A stretch of 64,000 nt of DNA from Ochrovirga pacifica (GTDB lineage Bacteria > Bacteroidota > Bacteroidia > Flavobacteriales > Flavobacteriaceae). Numbering within the stretch: position 1 is the stretch's first letter; every line of letters begins with the position of its first letter. The DNA is taken from contig NZ_AFPK01000029.1 in the NCBI RefSeq assembly GCF_000220525.1, positions 62,006-126,005 on the forward strand. The letters run 5' to 3'. A model generated the notes under the pieces. That model saw nothing but the letters and a program-made list of their open reading frames with translations, did no database searches and was not told the origin of the DNA. Shown one piece after another: positions 17,821 to 26,499 of this stretch. The position numbers and the translations under genes are program-made.

Positions 17821-18446
17821 CTAAAAACCTATGTATAAACACTATAATACTAGAATCAACCTAGACGATGCCTTACATTGCACCCTCTATTTTATCAATC
17901 AATCAAAACCTCCTAACCATCCCCTTTTCTATAAAGTCATTAGCACAAGAAATCTATAGTGATTATTGAAATAATAACCTATGTACTAGCTATGGTCTAA
18001 AAACTGTAAATATTATTTTTATAGATATTATTTCGTCTTTTTTGAAACCATATCGAAAGATTCTTTAACCAACTTACATTAAAATCATTTATGCTGTAGA
18101 ACATTTTCACATAGCAGAAAAAATAATATGGTCCTTATTTTTCTACAATCAATGTTATTTAATATTTACTATAAGTTTAAAACTGAATATTAAATTTCTT
18201 AAAACCACTCTCTTTTTTAATAAGCAATAATTCATCTGTTATTAACAATACATTTATTCTCCCATCACACAAACATTTAATGTATTACGTTAACTATCTG
18301 TAATACAACAAAAAACATTTAACTCATGGTTTTATTAGTATGGTATATTAATCTTTTTTGATAAAGAACTGTTGACTAATAACTTACAGCATAGTATTTA
18401 TTGTATTGATAAATACCAAACTAATTTTTAAACCCTATTTATAAAA
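17821..18446. other. AT-rich intergenic region between rimO and the beta-helix gene
   Basis: Apart from the rimO -7-like element at its left edge, this region of about 625 bp shows no gene-like frame, RNA gene, mobile-element end or clear promoter. Only short AT-rich repeats such as ACATTTAATGT are visible. Its size suits a regulated or acquired gene downstream. Confidence 0.5.
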
Positions 18447-20654
18447 ATGAAAAAAAATCATTTTGGAATTTTACTATTTTACTTATTAGTAATAGTAAAC
18501 ACGAACGCGCAAATTTTTTACGGACCAACTAATACGACAACTGCTCAGGCTGTGGATGTTGGGGAACCTTCAGCACCTGAAAATGGTACAGTACAAACAG
18601 CCATCGCTCCACTTGGTCCTGATAACAGAGCGAATGCTAGGACAGCATACCAAAACGCTGGTATTCCTAACTCTATTATTGACTTAGAGAGGTTTTTAGG
18701 GAATGGGAAATTTTCTAGGCAGATTTCTGACATGTGGGCTGTTAAACAAACAGCAACCAATGTTAGGAAGGTTACCTCACAACCTTCTAATTTACCCGCT
18801 CCATCAAGCAATGTAATCTATATTAGTAGTAGAGCAGAGTTAGATACCAACAGAGCTAACATAGCTAGTAATAACAACTATACTTTTGTTTTTCAGGGAT
18901 GGATAAACCCAGGGTGGCCAATTAGTGTAGGATCCAATACAACAATTTGGGTAGATGGTACATTAAGCTATGATGGTACAGATGCACCAAGAACCGCTAC
19001 AGGAGCTGCATTTACACCTAGACCTTCCAAATACGATGGTGTATTTAATATTCGTCCTCAAGGTACTTTTTTAGATGAACCAAGCAGTGCTGCAAATGTA
19101 ACAAGCAATAAGGATTTGATCAACCAAAAATTCTGCTCAACCTGTAATAACCACTCTATAGAATTTGTAAATATTTTTGGGACAAGAAATGGGCAAATCA
19201 TAGTTGCTCCAGGAAGTTATACAGACCCCAATGGGCAAACTCTTCCTCAGGTAAATGGTATTACAATTATGAATGCTAATAATATAAACATAGAAGGTGT
19301 TACCATTAAAAACTCTTTACAAGGAATCTTTCTATCTTCTTACTCACATAGAGTTAATTTTAGGAACAACTTTATTGACAACACTCTTTATAGAGCGATA
19401 CACCTTAAAGGAGCTTGGAATCCAAGTTCATTCTGGGGGAACATTACCAACAACTTAATTACCAATTCTAAATTTGACGGGATTGACATAGACTCATACG
19501 CAGCTGACTTTATTATTAATGAAAATGTAGTAATAGGTGCTAGAGACAGACTTTTAATATGGACAGAAATTGATGCTAATAACAATCTAATCAATAACAA
19601 TGTGGGGATTTTATTAGACTCAGCTACCGAAGGAATTCCACTAGGAAACGCAGGTAAAGGTGCTTATCAAGAGAATGGTACAGAAAGTGAAAGGGATCCA
19701 AATTCTCCAAATTATGATGGAACAAGCGTAGGATTTAATGGAACAAGCAACAACTCTTGGACCAACAACCATAGCTTTTATGCCGAAAATAGCTCTAGAG
19801 GTTTTGATGGTTTTGTAATGCGTAAAGAACGTTACATACAGTTTAACACTGTAACCTTTACCAACAACTATGTTTGGACAACCGATGCTAACATAGCAAA
19901 ACACAATCCTAAATACGGAGTAAGTAACGATGTTTATTACTTAATTGCCGCTAACAACGATACTCCTTTTTATATTGTTAATAGAGAAACTGGTAAAAAA
20001 ATAAGACCTTTAACAGATTTAGAGGGCTCTACTATAATCCAAGGAGATGCTTCTCTCACTGGGGACTATGTAAGATGGGATGAAGTACCAACATCGGATG
20101 GATATTTTTATCTAAGAAACGTACAAACAGGTATGTATTTTAGACCCTCTGGAAATAATGATGGAGATTTACTTGAACAAAGACCTAACAGTTATTCTGG
20201 TAACTATACACAATGGAAAAAAGTATATACAACTGGAGATTATTTCTATTTACAAAATAGAGAAACAGGTAAATACTTTAGACCAATAAGTGATGATAAT
20301 GATAGCTCTTTAGAACAACGCCCAACAAATTATTCAGGTAATTATACACAATGGTTGTTCCAAAACACGTCTACTACTCCAAGGGTAGATCTTTCTGAGA
20401 TAAACATGACAACCTCTATATTTGATGTTACAATCACTAGAATAGGATCAACTTCAAAACTTAACGTTCATATTCCGAAATCAGGAATTGCAAAAGTTCA
20501 AATTTTTAATACCACAGGAAACTCTGTTCTTTCTAATAGTTATAATTTAAGAGAAGGACACAACCTAATTACAATTCCGAATGTGCCAGTGGGTATTTAC
20601 ATTGCTGTAATACAATATGAAGGAGGCAGAAAAAGAATAAAATTCCACAACTAA
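18447..20654 (+). CDS. Secreted right-handed beta-helix protein with lectin-like repeats and T9SS tail
   Basis: Probably an extracellular polysaccharide lyase or hydrolase; the family is not settled. A signal peptide (about 1-22, ending NTNA) is followed by an unassigned N-terminal region, then Asn-rich beta-helix coils (about 190-490; NINIEGVTIKNSLQGIF, IINENVVIGARDRLLIW). Next come three repeats of about 45 residues with the pattern FY-NRETGK-RP ... SGNYTQW (about 495-645), like ricin-type/CBM13 trefoil modules. The C terminus (about 655-735; VQIFNTTGNSVL ... GIYIAVIQYEGGRKRIKF) is a type A T9SS sorting domain. An ExD pair (WTEID) lies in the helix, a spacing used by some carrageenases, but this is weak evidence. 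It lies alone between rimO and ftsY. Confidence 0.85.
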   Translation: MKKNHFGILLFYLLVIVNTNAQIFYGPTNTTTAQAVDVGEPSAPENGTVQTAIAPLGPDNRANARTAYQNAGIPNSIIDLERFLGNGKFSRQISDMWAVKQTATNVRKVTSQPSNLPAPSSNVIYISSRAELDTNRANIASNNNYTFVFQGWINPGWPISVGSNTTIWVDGTLSYDGTDAPRTATGAAFTPRPSKYDGVFNIRPQGTFLDEPSSAANVTSNKDLINQKFCSTCNNHSIEFVNIFGTRNGQIIVAPGSYTDPNGQTLPQVNGITIMNANNINIEGVTIKNSLQGIFLSSYSHRVNFRNNFIDNTLYRAIHLKGAWNPSSFWGNITNNLITNSKFDGIDIDSYAADFIINENVVIGARDRLLIWTEIDANNNLINNNVGILLDSATEGIPLGNAGKGAYQENGTESERDPNSPNYDGTSVGFNGTSNNSWTNNHSFYAENSSRGFDGFVMRKERYIQFNTVTFTNNYVWTTDANIAKHNPKYGVSNDVYYLIAANNDTPFYIVNRETGKKIRPLTDLEGSTIIQGDASLTGDYVRWDEVPTSDGYFYLRNVQTGMYFRPSGNNDGDLLEQRPNSYSGNYTQWKKVYTTGDYFYLQNRETGKYFRPISDDNDSSLEQRPTNYSGNYTQWLFQNTSTTPRVDLSEINMTTSIFDVTITRIGSTSKLNVHIPKSGIAKVQIFNTTGNSVLSNSYNLREGHNLITIPNVPVGIYIAVIQYEGGRKRIKFHN

Positions 20655-20670
20655 ATAATTAGGAAAAGAA

Positions 20671-20704
20671 AAACCAGACAACTAAAGGGTTGTCTGGTTT
20701 CTAT
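20671..20704. terminator. Terminator between the beta-helix gene and ftsY
   Basis: AAACCAGACAAC / GTTGTCTGGTTT is a perfect 12-bp stem. It lies between two convergent genes and may serve both, although the T runs are short on each side. Confidence 0.75.
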
Positions 20705-20724
20705 CTGTTAAATTTAGTAGCTCT

Positions 20725-21678
20725 TTATTTAAAAAACGAATCTACAAACTCAAATTTATTAAATACTTGTAAATCATCTATTCCTTCTCCTACACCAATA
20801 TATTTTACAGGAATTTGAAACTGATCAGAAATACCAATCACCACTCCTCCTTTTGCAGTTCCGTCTAGTTTTGTTACTGCTAACGATGTGACCTCTGTAG
20901 CTAGCGTAAATTGCTTTGCTTGCTCAAAAGCATTTTGACCAGTAGAACCATCTAAAACCAATAAAACATCATGTGGAGCATCGGGAACTACTTTTTGCAT
21001 AACACGTTTAATTTTGGTCAATTCATTCATCAAGTTTACTTTATTGTGTAAGCGACCTGCGGTATCAATAATAATCACATCAGCATCCTTAGCTGCTGCA
21101 GAGTTTAAGGTGTCGAATGCAACTGAAGCAGGATCAGAACCCATTTCCTGACGTACAATAGGTATTCCTACTCTATCTGCCCAGACTTGCAATTGATCTA
21201 TCGCTGCTGCTCTAAAGGTATCTGCAGCCCCTAACACAACTTTTAAACCTTTCTTTTTAAATTGAGCAGATAGTTTTCCTATAGTCGTTGTTTTTCCAAC
21301 ACCATTTACACCTACCACCATTAAAACATAAGGCTTTTTGTTTTTAGGAACTACAAAATCTGTGGCATCTTCTTCGTTGGTTTCAGAAAGTAGATTTGCA
21401 ATTTCTTCTCTTAATATTTGATTCAATTCCTCTGTTCCCAAATATTTATCTTTCTCGACCCTTGCTTCAATCCTGTCTATAATTTTCAATGTGGTATTTA
21501 CACCTACATCCGAAGAAATTAACACTTCTTCTAAATCATCCAATACATCATCATCTACTTTGGATTTTCCTGCAACCGCTTTGGATAATTTTGAAAAAAA
21601 AGAGGCTTTAGATTTTTCCAAACCTTTGTCTAAGGTTTCTTTTTTTTCTGAAGAAAATATTTTTTTAAAAAAACTCAT
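20725..21678 (-). CDS. ftsY: Signal recognition particle receptor FtsY
   Basis: An SRP GTPase that docks ribosome-nascent chain complexes at the membrane. The 317 residues lack the long acidic A domain of E. coli, as is usual in this phylum. The NG domains are complete: the P-loop GVNGVGKTTTIGKL (about 124-137), DTFRAAAIDQLQVWADR, DTAGRLHNK and TKLDGTAKGGVV. It lies downstream of the rpmB-rpmG-DUF4295 set but behind a terminator-like hairpin. Confidence 0.96.
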   Translation of the reverse strand: MSFFKKIFSSEKKETLDKGLEKSKASFFSKLSKAVAGKSKVDDDVLDDLEEVLISSDVGVNTTLKIIDRIEARVEKDKYLGTEELNQILREEIANLLSETNEEDATDFVVPKNKKPYVLMVVGVNGVGKTTTIGKLSAQFKKKGLKVVLGAADTFRAAAIDQLQVWADRVGIPIVRQEMGSDPASVAFDTLNSAAAKDADVIIIDTAGRLHNKVNLMNELTKIKRVMQKVVPDAPHDVLLVLDGSTGQNAFEQAKQFTLATEVTSLAVTKLDGTAKGGVVIGISDQFQIPVKYIGVGEGIDDLQVFNKFEFVDSFFK

Positions 21679-21726
21679 CTGATTCGATTTATCGTTCCAA
21701 TAATTAAACTGTTAAAATACAAAAAA

Positions 21727-21753
21727 GCTACTTTCCTTTTATAAGAAAGTAGC
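21727..21753 (-). terminator. Terminator after the DUF4295 gene
   Basis: On the minus strand GCTACTTTC / GAAAGTAGC encloses a nine-base loop and is followed by six T residues. It sits between the DUF4295 stop and the ftsY start, so ftsY may depend on read-through or its own promoter. Confidence 0.75.
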
Positions 21754-21779
21754 CTTTGTATTGTCAAAATTTTGCAAAA

Positions 21780-21932
21780 TTATTTTTTTGCTAAAAAATC
21801 TTTTACTTCTGTTGGATCCATAATCGCTTCAACAAATGTATAAGCCCCTGTTTTTGGAGACTTTACCATCTTGATAGCCTTTGATAATCTTTTAGAACCT
21901 GATTGTAACGATGCTACTGCTTTCTTTGCCAT
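21780..21932 (-). CDS. DUF4295 family small protein
   Basis: A 50-residue basic protein (MAKKAVASLQSGSKRLSKA ... VEAIMDPTEVKDFLAKK) found next to rpmG in Bacteroidetes, often annotated as DUF4295. Its fixed position behind the L28 and L33 genes and its composition suggest a ribosome-associated role, but no function is established. The start is 7 bp after the rpmG stop, so it is surely co-transcribed. Confidence 0.9.
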   Translation of the reverse strand: MAKKAVASLQSGSKRLSKAIKMVKSPKTGAYTFVEAIMDPTEVKDFLAKK

Positions 21933-21939
21933 GATTCAA

Positions 21940-22122
21940 TTATTTTATTTCTTTATGAACTGTCATCTTCTTCAAGATAGGATTAAACTTTTTAATCTCT
22001 AATCTATCCGGAGTGTTTTTCTTATTCTTTGTAGTAATGTATCTAGAAGTCCCTGGTTGACCAGAAGCTTTGTGTTCAGTACACTCTAATATAACTTGTA
22101 CTCTGTTTCCTTTTTTTGCCAT
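21940..22122 (-). CDS. rpmG: 50S ribosomal protein L33
   Basis: A 60-residue L33: [18 protein letters not shown], then [26 protein letters not shown]. It has a single Cys in the N-terminal strand, so it is not the four-Cys zinc-ribbon form. It lies between rpmB and the DUF4295 gene in one operon. Confidence 0.96.
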   Translation of the reverse strand: MAKKGNRVQVILECTEHKASGQPGTSRYITTKNKKNTPDRLEIKKFNPILKKMTVHKEIK

Positions 22123-22149
22123 CTCTATATATGCTTTTAGTAAGAAAAA

Positions 22150-22389
22150 TTATTTTGTTAAAATACCTTTTTCTCTAGCTTCTTTAATTACAGCAGAAAT
22201 TCCTTTCTTGTTGATATTCTTTAAAGCAGCAGTAGATATTTTTAAAGTAATCCACTTATCTTCTTCAGGAATATAAAAACGCTTTGTAATTAAGTTAGCG
22301 TTGAATTTTCTCTTTGTTCTATTTAATGCGTGAGAAACATTGTTCCCAACCATTGCTTTCTTTCCAGTAAGCTCACAAACTTTTGACAT
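22150..22389 (-). CDS. rpmB: 50S ribosomal protein L28
   Basis: A 79-residue L28 with [20 protein letters not shown], then [11 protein letters not shown] and the C-terminal [16 protein letters not shown]. First gene of the rpmB-rpmG-DUF4295 unit, with a well-formed promoter directly upstream. Confidence 0.97.
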   Translation of the reverse strand: MSKVCELTGKKAMVGNNVSHALNRTKRKFNANLITKRFYIPEEDKWITLKISTAALKNINKKGISAVIKEAREKGILTK

Positions 22390-22425
22390 CTCGTATCAGT
22401 TTTAATTTAAATTCTAAACGGAGTG

Positions 22426-22456
22426 CAAATTTAAGAACAAATATCCTTACTAACAA
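22426..22456 (-). promoter_or_regulatory. Promoter of the rpmB-rpmG-DUF4295 operon
   Basis: On the minus strand TTG (22456-22454), a 20-bp spacer and TAAATTTG followed by CA (22433-22426) fit the Bacteroidetes sigma-ABfr promoter very well. The ATG of rpmB is 37 bp downstream. Confidence 0.7.
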
Positions 22457-22463
22457 AATTAAT

Positions 22464-23708
22464 TTACTGATTTTTTAATATTTCTTTTAGCATCATTTCT
22501 AAAGCCTTGTTTTTTGCTTGTTCTATAACCTTTTCTCTAGGTTGTCCAAAATCAAACCTTTCTACAAAAACTTGATTTTCAGCTGCAATTGAAACATACA
22601 CAACTCCTAAGGTTTCATCTGTATTATCGGTTGATGGCCCTGCATTTCCTGTGGTTGCGATAGCATAATTAGCTCCTGTTTTTTGTTGAATCCCTCTAGC
22701 CATTGCTTTTGCAACTTCTGCAGACACTACAGTGTGTTTTTCAATAATCTTATCCGAAACCCCTAAAAGCTCTCTTTTTAAATTGGCATGATAGGCAACA
22801 ACTCCTCCAAGAAAAAAACTAGACACCCCACTTTCTAAGGTTATGTAAGAAGCAATCGCCCCTCCGGTACAACTCTCTGCTACTGCAAGTGTTTTTTGTT
22901 TTGCAATTAACATTTTTTTTACAAGTGCTACCGTATCTTCAGTTCCTTTTACAATTGAATAATCTTTAAAGACCGACAGTAATTTTTCTCCCAACGTTGC
23001 AATTGTTTGTTGCAAAAAAACTTTTTCTTGATGTTTTCCTGTCAACCTCAAAGTCAATCTCCCTGGTTGTGGCAAATAGGCCAATTTGATAAAATCTGGC
23101 AAGATATCTTCAAAATCATCCAACATATCTGCTGCACTACTTTCTCCCAAACCATACAAAACATAAGTTTGATATTCTTGATATAAAAATCCACCTATTT
23201 TTCTTAACCTAGGCAAAACTTCTCCAAGCATCAACCCTTTCATTTCATACGGTACACCTGGTAGGCTGATTACAATCTTCCCTTCTTTCTCAAACCACAT
23301 TCCAGAGGGTGTACCTAACAAATTAGGTAAGGTAATGGCTTTTTTAGGCAACATTGCTTGATTTTTGTTCAGTTCAGAAAAAGGAATATTTCTTTTATCA
23401 AAAATCGCTTTGATCCGATTCATTACCACTACATCTAGCTCCAACTCATCCTTAAAATACGATGTTAATGTATGTTTGGTAATATCGTCTTTGGTGGGAC
23501 CTAATCCCCCTGTAATTATTACCAAATCGGACTGAGATAATGCGTGGTCTAGACTATTAACAATAGCCTGTTTGCTATCTGATACCGATACACTCTCTAC
23601 TAATTCTACTCCAAGCTGATGCAATTCTTTTGCTATCCATTGGCTATTTGTATCTAATATTTGCCCTAGCAGTAATTCGTCTCCTATGGTTACAATACTT
23701 GTTTTCAT
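22464..23708 (-). CDS. cinA: CinA family protein (nicotinamide-nucleotide amidase / competence-damage protein)
   Basis: A 414-residue two-domain CinA. The N-terminal MoCF-like domain (about 1-170) has TIGDELLLGQILDTNS and VITGGLGPTKDD and in relatives carries ADP-ribose pyrophosphatase activity. The C-terminal PncC domain (about 255-410; AVAESCTGGAIASYIT, ATTGNAGPSTDN) deamidates nicotinamide mononucleotide in the NAD salvage cycle. The gap to rpmB contains the rpmB promoter, so cinA may be the end of its own transcript that starts at purU or at the FAH gene. Confidence 0.93.
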   Translation of the reverse strand: MKTSIVTIGDELLLGQILDTNSQWIAKELHQLGVELVESVSVSDSKQAIVNSLDHALSQSDLVIITGGLGPTKDDITKHTLTSYFKDELELDVVVMNRIKAIFDKRNIPFSELNKNQAMLPKKAITLPNLLGTPSGMWFEKEGKIVISLPGVPYEMKGLMLGEVLPRLRKIGGFLYQEYQTYVLYGLGESSAADMLDDFEDILPDFIKLAYLPQPGRLTLRLTGKHQEKVFLQQTIATLGEKLLSVFKDYSIVKGTEDTVALVKKMLIAKQKTLAVAESCTGGAIASYITLESGVSSFFLGGVVAYHANLKRELLGVSDKIIEKHTVVSAEVAKAMARGIQQKTGANYAIATTGNAGPSTDNTDETLGVVYVSIAAENQVFVERFDFGQPREKVIEQAKNKALEMMLKEILKNQ

Positions 23709-23776
23709 ATCTTTTATTTTTCTACAAAAAAAGAGGCAACCAGCCCCCTTTCTTTCTTTCTATGTTTTTGCAAACG

Positions 23777-24394
23777 TTACCTTACTTTAATATCAATCAT
23801 TTTCTGATTTTCTACAAAACCTTGCAACACATCTCCTTTTGCTACTGGCCCAACTCCAGAAGGTGTTCCTGTAAAAATAATATCTCCTTTTTTTAAAGTA
23901 TAAAATTGAGATACGTGAGCAATGATTTCATCAATTTTAAAAATCATCAACGATGTGTTTCCTACCTGAACATCCTCTCCATTTTTTTCCAATCTAAAAT
24001 TGATGTTCTGCAAGTCTGCAAAATCTTCTTTAGGCAAAAATTGTTCACTAATTACAGCACTTCCGTCAAAGCCTTTAGAAATTTCCCAAGGCTGCCCTTT
24101 TTCTTTTAGTTGACGTTGCACATCTCTGGCGGTAAAATCTATTCCTAATCCAATTTCGTCATAATACTTATGTGCAAATTTTTGATCTATAAACTTCCCT
24201 ACCTTGTTGATTTTTACCAAAACCTCAATTTCATAATCTACTTGATTGGAAAATACAGGAATCACAAATGGATTTTTTCTAGGCAACACTGCTGAGTCTG
24301 GCTTAAGAAAAACAACTGGACTTTTGGGTATAAAATCCCTATCAAATTCTTTGATATGTGCCACGTAGTTCATACCAATACATAAAATCTTCAT
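23777..24394 (-). CDS. Fumarylacetoacetate hydrolase (FAH) family protein
   Basis: A metal-dependent C-C hydrolase/decarboxylase fold of 205 residues. Typical features are ILCIGMNYVAHIKE at the N terminus, the metal-site Glu residues in DYEIEVLVKINK, the GIDFTARDVQ segment and the C-terminal GDIIFTGTPSGVGPV. Close types act as acylpyruvases or oxaloacetate decarboxylases; the substrate cannot be fixed here. It is closely spaced with cinA (68 bp) and purU (56 bp) on the minus strand. Confidence 0.88.
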   Translation of the reverse strand: MKILCIGMNYVAHIKEFDRDFIPKSPVVFLKPDSAVLPRKNPFVIPVFSNQVDYEIEVLVKINKVGKFIDQKFAHKYYDEIGLGIDFTARDVQRQLKEKGQPWEISKGFDGSAVISEQFLPKEDFADLQNINFRLEKNGEDVQVGNTSLMIFKIDEIIAHVSQFYTLKKGDIIFTGTPSGVGPVAKGDVLQGFVENQKMIDIKVR

Positions 24395-24450
24395 ATCTTT
24401 TATTTTATAATCCTTATACTGTATAACACAAGCCTCTTTAAACTGTACAA

Positions 24451-25323
24451 TTATTCCCCTGTCTCAGGAAAAACAATCGCTTTGTTATTGTCTACAATAA
24501 TTTGATTGTTTAAATGACACTTTACTGCCCTTGCCAAAACCATCGTTTCGATATCTGCACCAATGTTTTTTAATGTTTTAGGAGTACTTTCATGGGTTAC
24601 ACGCTCTACATCCTGCTCTATAATAGGTCCTTCATCTAAATCTTCGGTAGCATAATGTGCAGTAGCACCAATCAACTTTACCCCTCTTTCATAGGCTCTT
24701 GCATAAGGGTTGGCTCCTTGAAAAGCTGGCAAAAAAGAATGATGGATATTGATGATTCTGTTGGGATAGTGATTGATAAAATCATTAGACAAAATTTGCA
24801 TATACCTTGCCATTACAATCAAATCTATTTCATTGCTATCAAACAAATCAATCAATGCAGCTTCTTGCTCTTGCTTGGTATCCTTATTAACAGGTTTGTG
24901 ATAAAAAGGAATGCCAAACATGTCTGCCACAGGTTTTAATTTGGTATGATTGCTTACAACCATACTAATTTCGCAGTTTAGCTTTCCTTCTTTATGACGA
25001 TGTAACAAATCATATAAATTATGACTGGTATGCGATACCATTACCGCTACTTTCTGTTTTCTATCTCCATAATCTACATGCCAAACAAGGTCGTAGGCAG
25101 CAGCCAATCTTGTAAATCGTTCTTCTAACTGTTCTTTGCTTAATACAACCTCTTCGTCTGCTTCTGCACGCAAACGCATAAAAAACATATTGTCTATAGA
25201 ATTGGTGTACTGTTGTGCACTTAACAGATTAAACCCTTCTTGGTAAAAAAAATGGGTCAACTTAGACACAATCCCTTTTTGATCGGGACATTTTATTAAA
25301 AAAGTTACTACTTGTGGTTTCAT
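24451..25323 (-). CDS. purU: Formyltetrahydrofolate deformylase
   Basis: Hydrolyses 10-formyl-THF to THF and formate, balancing the one-carbon pool. An N-terminal ACT domain (about 5-85; FLIKCPDQKGIVSKLTHFF) precedes the formyltransferase-fold domain with HKPVNKDTKQEQE, ARYMQILSNDFI and the hallmark INIHHSFLPAFQGANPY (about 204-220), then IGATAHYATEDLDEGPII. It is 290 residues, as usual. Confidence 0.95.
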   Translation of the reverse strand: MKPQVVTFLIKCPDQKGIVSKLTHFFYQEGFNLLSAQQYTNSIDNMFFMRLRAEADEEVVLSKEQLEERFTRLAAAYDLVWHVDYGDRKQKVAVMVSHTSHNLYDLLHRHKEGKLNCEISMVVSNHTKLKPVADMFGIPFYHKPVNKDTKQEQEAALIDLFDSNEIDLIVMARYMQILSNDFINHYPNRIINIHHSFLPAFQGANPYARAYERGVKLIGATAHYATEDLDEGPIIEQDVERVTHESTPKTLKNIGADIETMVLARAVKCHLNNQIIVDNNKAIVFPETGE

Positions 25324-25496
25324 TCTAATTGTAAATTGTAAAGTTGAAGGTTTATAAAGTTCTATAAAACAAAACTTTTACCCTATTTACTTGTAACATT
25401 ATTTTATAGAGTTGTAAAGTTTAGCATTTTTAAAGTTAGAAAGTCTACTGATGTTTTGGTGATAAAACTTTATAAACGCTAAACCTTATAAACTTA
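25324..25496. repeat. AT-rich degenerate repeat between menB and purU
   Basis: Variants of TTGTAAAG, TTTATAAAG and AGTTAGAAAGT recur on both strands across the 173-bp gap, with paired TATAAA arms that could fold. It resembles the infC-rpmI gap in composition. Confidence 0.4.
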
Positions 25497-26336
25497 TTAA
25501 ACAATATACTTTTTGTCAAAATTAGGTTTGCGTTTTTCTAAAAAGGCATTTCTTCCTTCTTTAGCTTCGTCGGTCATATAAGCTAAGCGAGTGGCTTCTC
25601 CAGCAAACACTTGTTGTCCTACCATACCATCGTCGGTTAAATTCATTGCAAACTTTAGCATTTTAATAGACAAAGGTGATTTTCCTAACACTTCTTGAGC
25701 CCATTCATAAGCGGTATCTTCTAACTGATCATGTGGGACAACCGCGTTAACCATTCCCATTTCAAAAGCTTCTTGAGCGGAATAGTTTCTTCCTAAAAAG
25801 AAGATTTCTCTGGCTTTTTTTTGTCCTACCATTTTTGCCAAATAGGCAGAACCGTAACCTCCATCAAAACTTGTCACATCAGCATCGGTTTGTTTAAAAA
25901 TTGCATGCTCCTTACTTGCCAACGTCATATCGCATACTACATGCAAACTATGACCGCCTCCTACAGCCCATCCTGGCACAACCGCAATTACCACTTTGGG
26001 CATAAAACGTATCAAGCGTTGTACTTCTAAAATATTCAAACGGTGCGCACCATCTTCACCAACATAGCCTTGATGTCCTCTTGCTTTTTGATCCCCTCCA
26101 GAACAGAAAGAATATACCCCATCTTTAGTAGAAGGTCCTTCTGCTGACAATAAAATTACCCCAATAGAGGTATCCTCTTGTGCATCGTAAAAAGCATCGT
26201 ACAATTCGGAAGTTGTTTTGGGACGGAAAGCATTTCTTACATTGGGTCTATTGAATGCAATTCTTGCAACTCCATCACACTTTTTATAAGTAATATCTTC
26301 GTACTCTTTGGCTGTTTGCCAGTTGATCGTTGACAT
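25497..26336 (-). CDS. menB: 1,4-dihydroxy-2-naphthoyl-CoA synthase
   Basis: A crotonase-fold enzyme that closes the naphthoquinone ring in menaquinone synthesis. The start is taken as ATG 26336 (MSTINWQTAKEYEDITY); the frame extends 13 codons further, but those residues are not family-like. It has the oxyanion-hole segments SFCSGGDQKARG and GWAVGGGHSLH, the catalytic Asp/Ser region TDADVTSFDGGYGSAYLA and the C-terminal FLEKRKPNFDKKY. 279 residues. A -7-like TAACTTTG lies at 26371-26364 on the minus strand. menD is in the same window at 29.7-31.4 kb, with the U32 gene and others between. Confidence 0.95.
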   Translation of the reverse strand: MSTINWQTAKEYEDITYKKCDGVARIAFNRPNVRNAFRPKTTSELYDAFYDAQEDTSIGVILLSAEGPSTKDGVYSFCSGGDQKARGHQGYVGEDGAHRLNILEVQRLIRFMPKVVIAVVPGWAVGGGHSLHVVCDMTLASKEHAIFKQTDADVTSFDGGYGSAYLAKMVGQKKAREIFFLGRNYSAQEAFEMGMVNAVVPHDQLEDTAYEWAQEVLGKSPLSIKMLKFAMNLTDDGMVGQQVFAGEATRLAYMTDEAKEGRNAFLEKRKPNFDKKYIV

Positions 26337-26473
26337 AGTTTTCTTGTTTAAAATCACAAATGCCAAAGTTATCATTTTAATTTAAATCTAGGGACTTATC
26401 CACTGAAAGCCAATCTACTTAGTACAACAAACTTAAATCACTGATTACAAACTATTTTATCGAATAAAAAAAC

Positions 26474-26481
26474 TAAATTTG
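26474..26481 (+). promoter_or_regulatory. -7 promoter element of the U32 gene
   Basis: TAAATTTG followed by CA matches the -7 consensus, 18 bp before ATG 26500. It overlaps the TTG at 26479 that would otherwise look like a start, which argues for the ATG. Confidence 0.55.
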
Positions 26482-26499
26482 CATTCCCAAATTTACACC

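Noticed and set aside
26479-26499. Longer U32 start at TTG 26479
   Set aside because: The TTG falls within the -7 promoter element TAAATTTG; ATG 26500 opens the conserved sequence.
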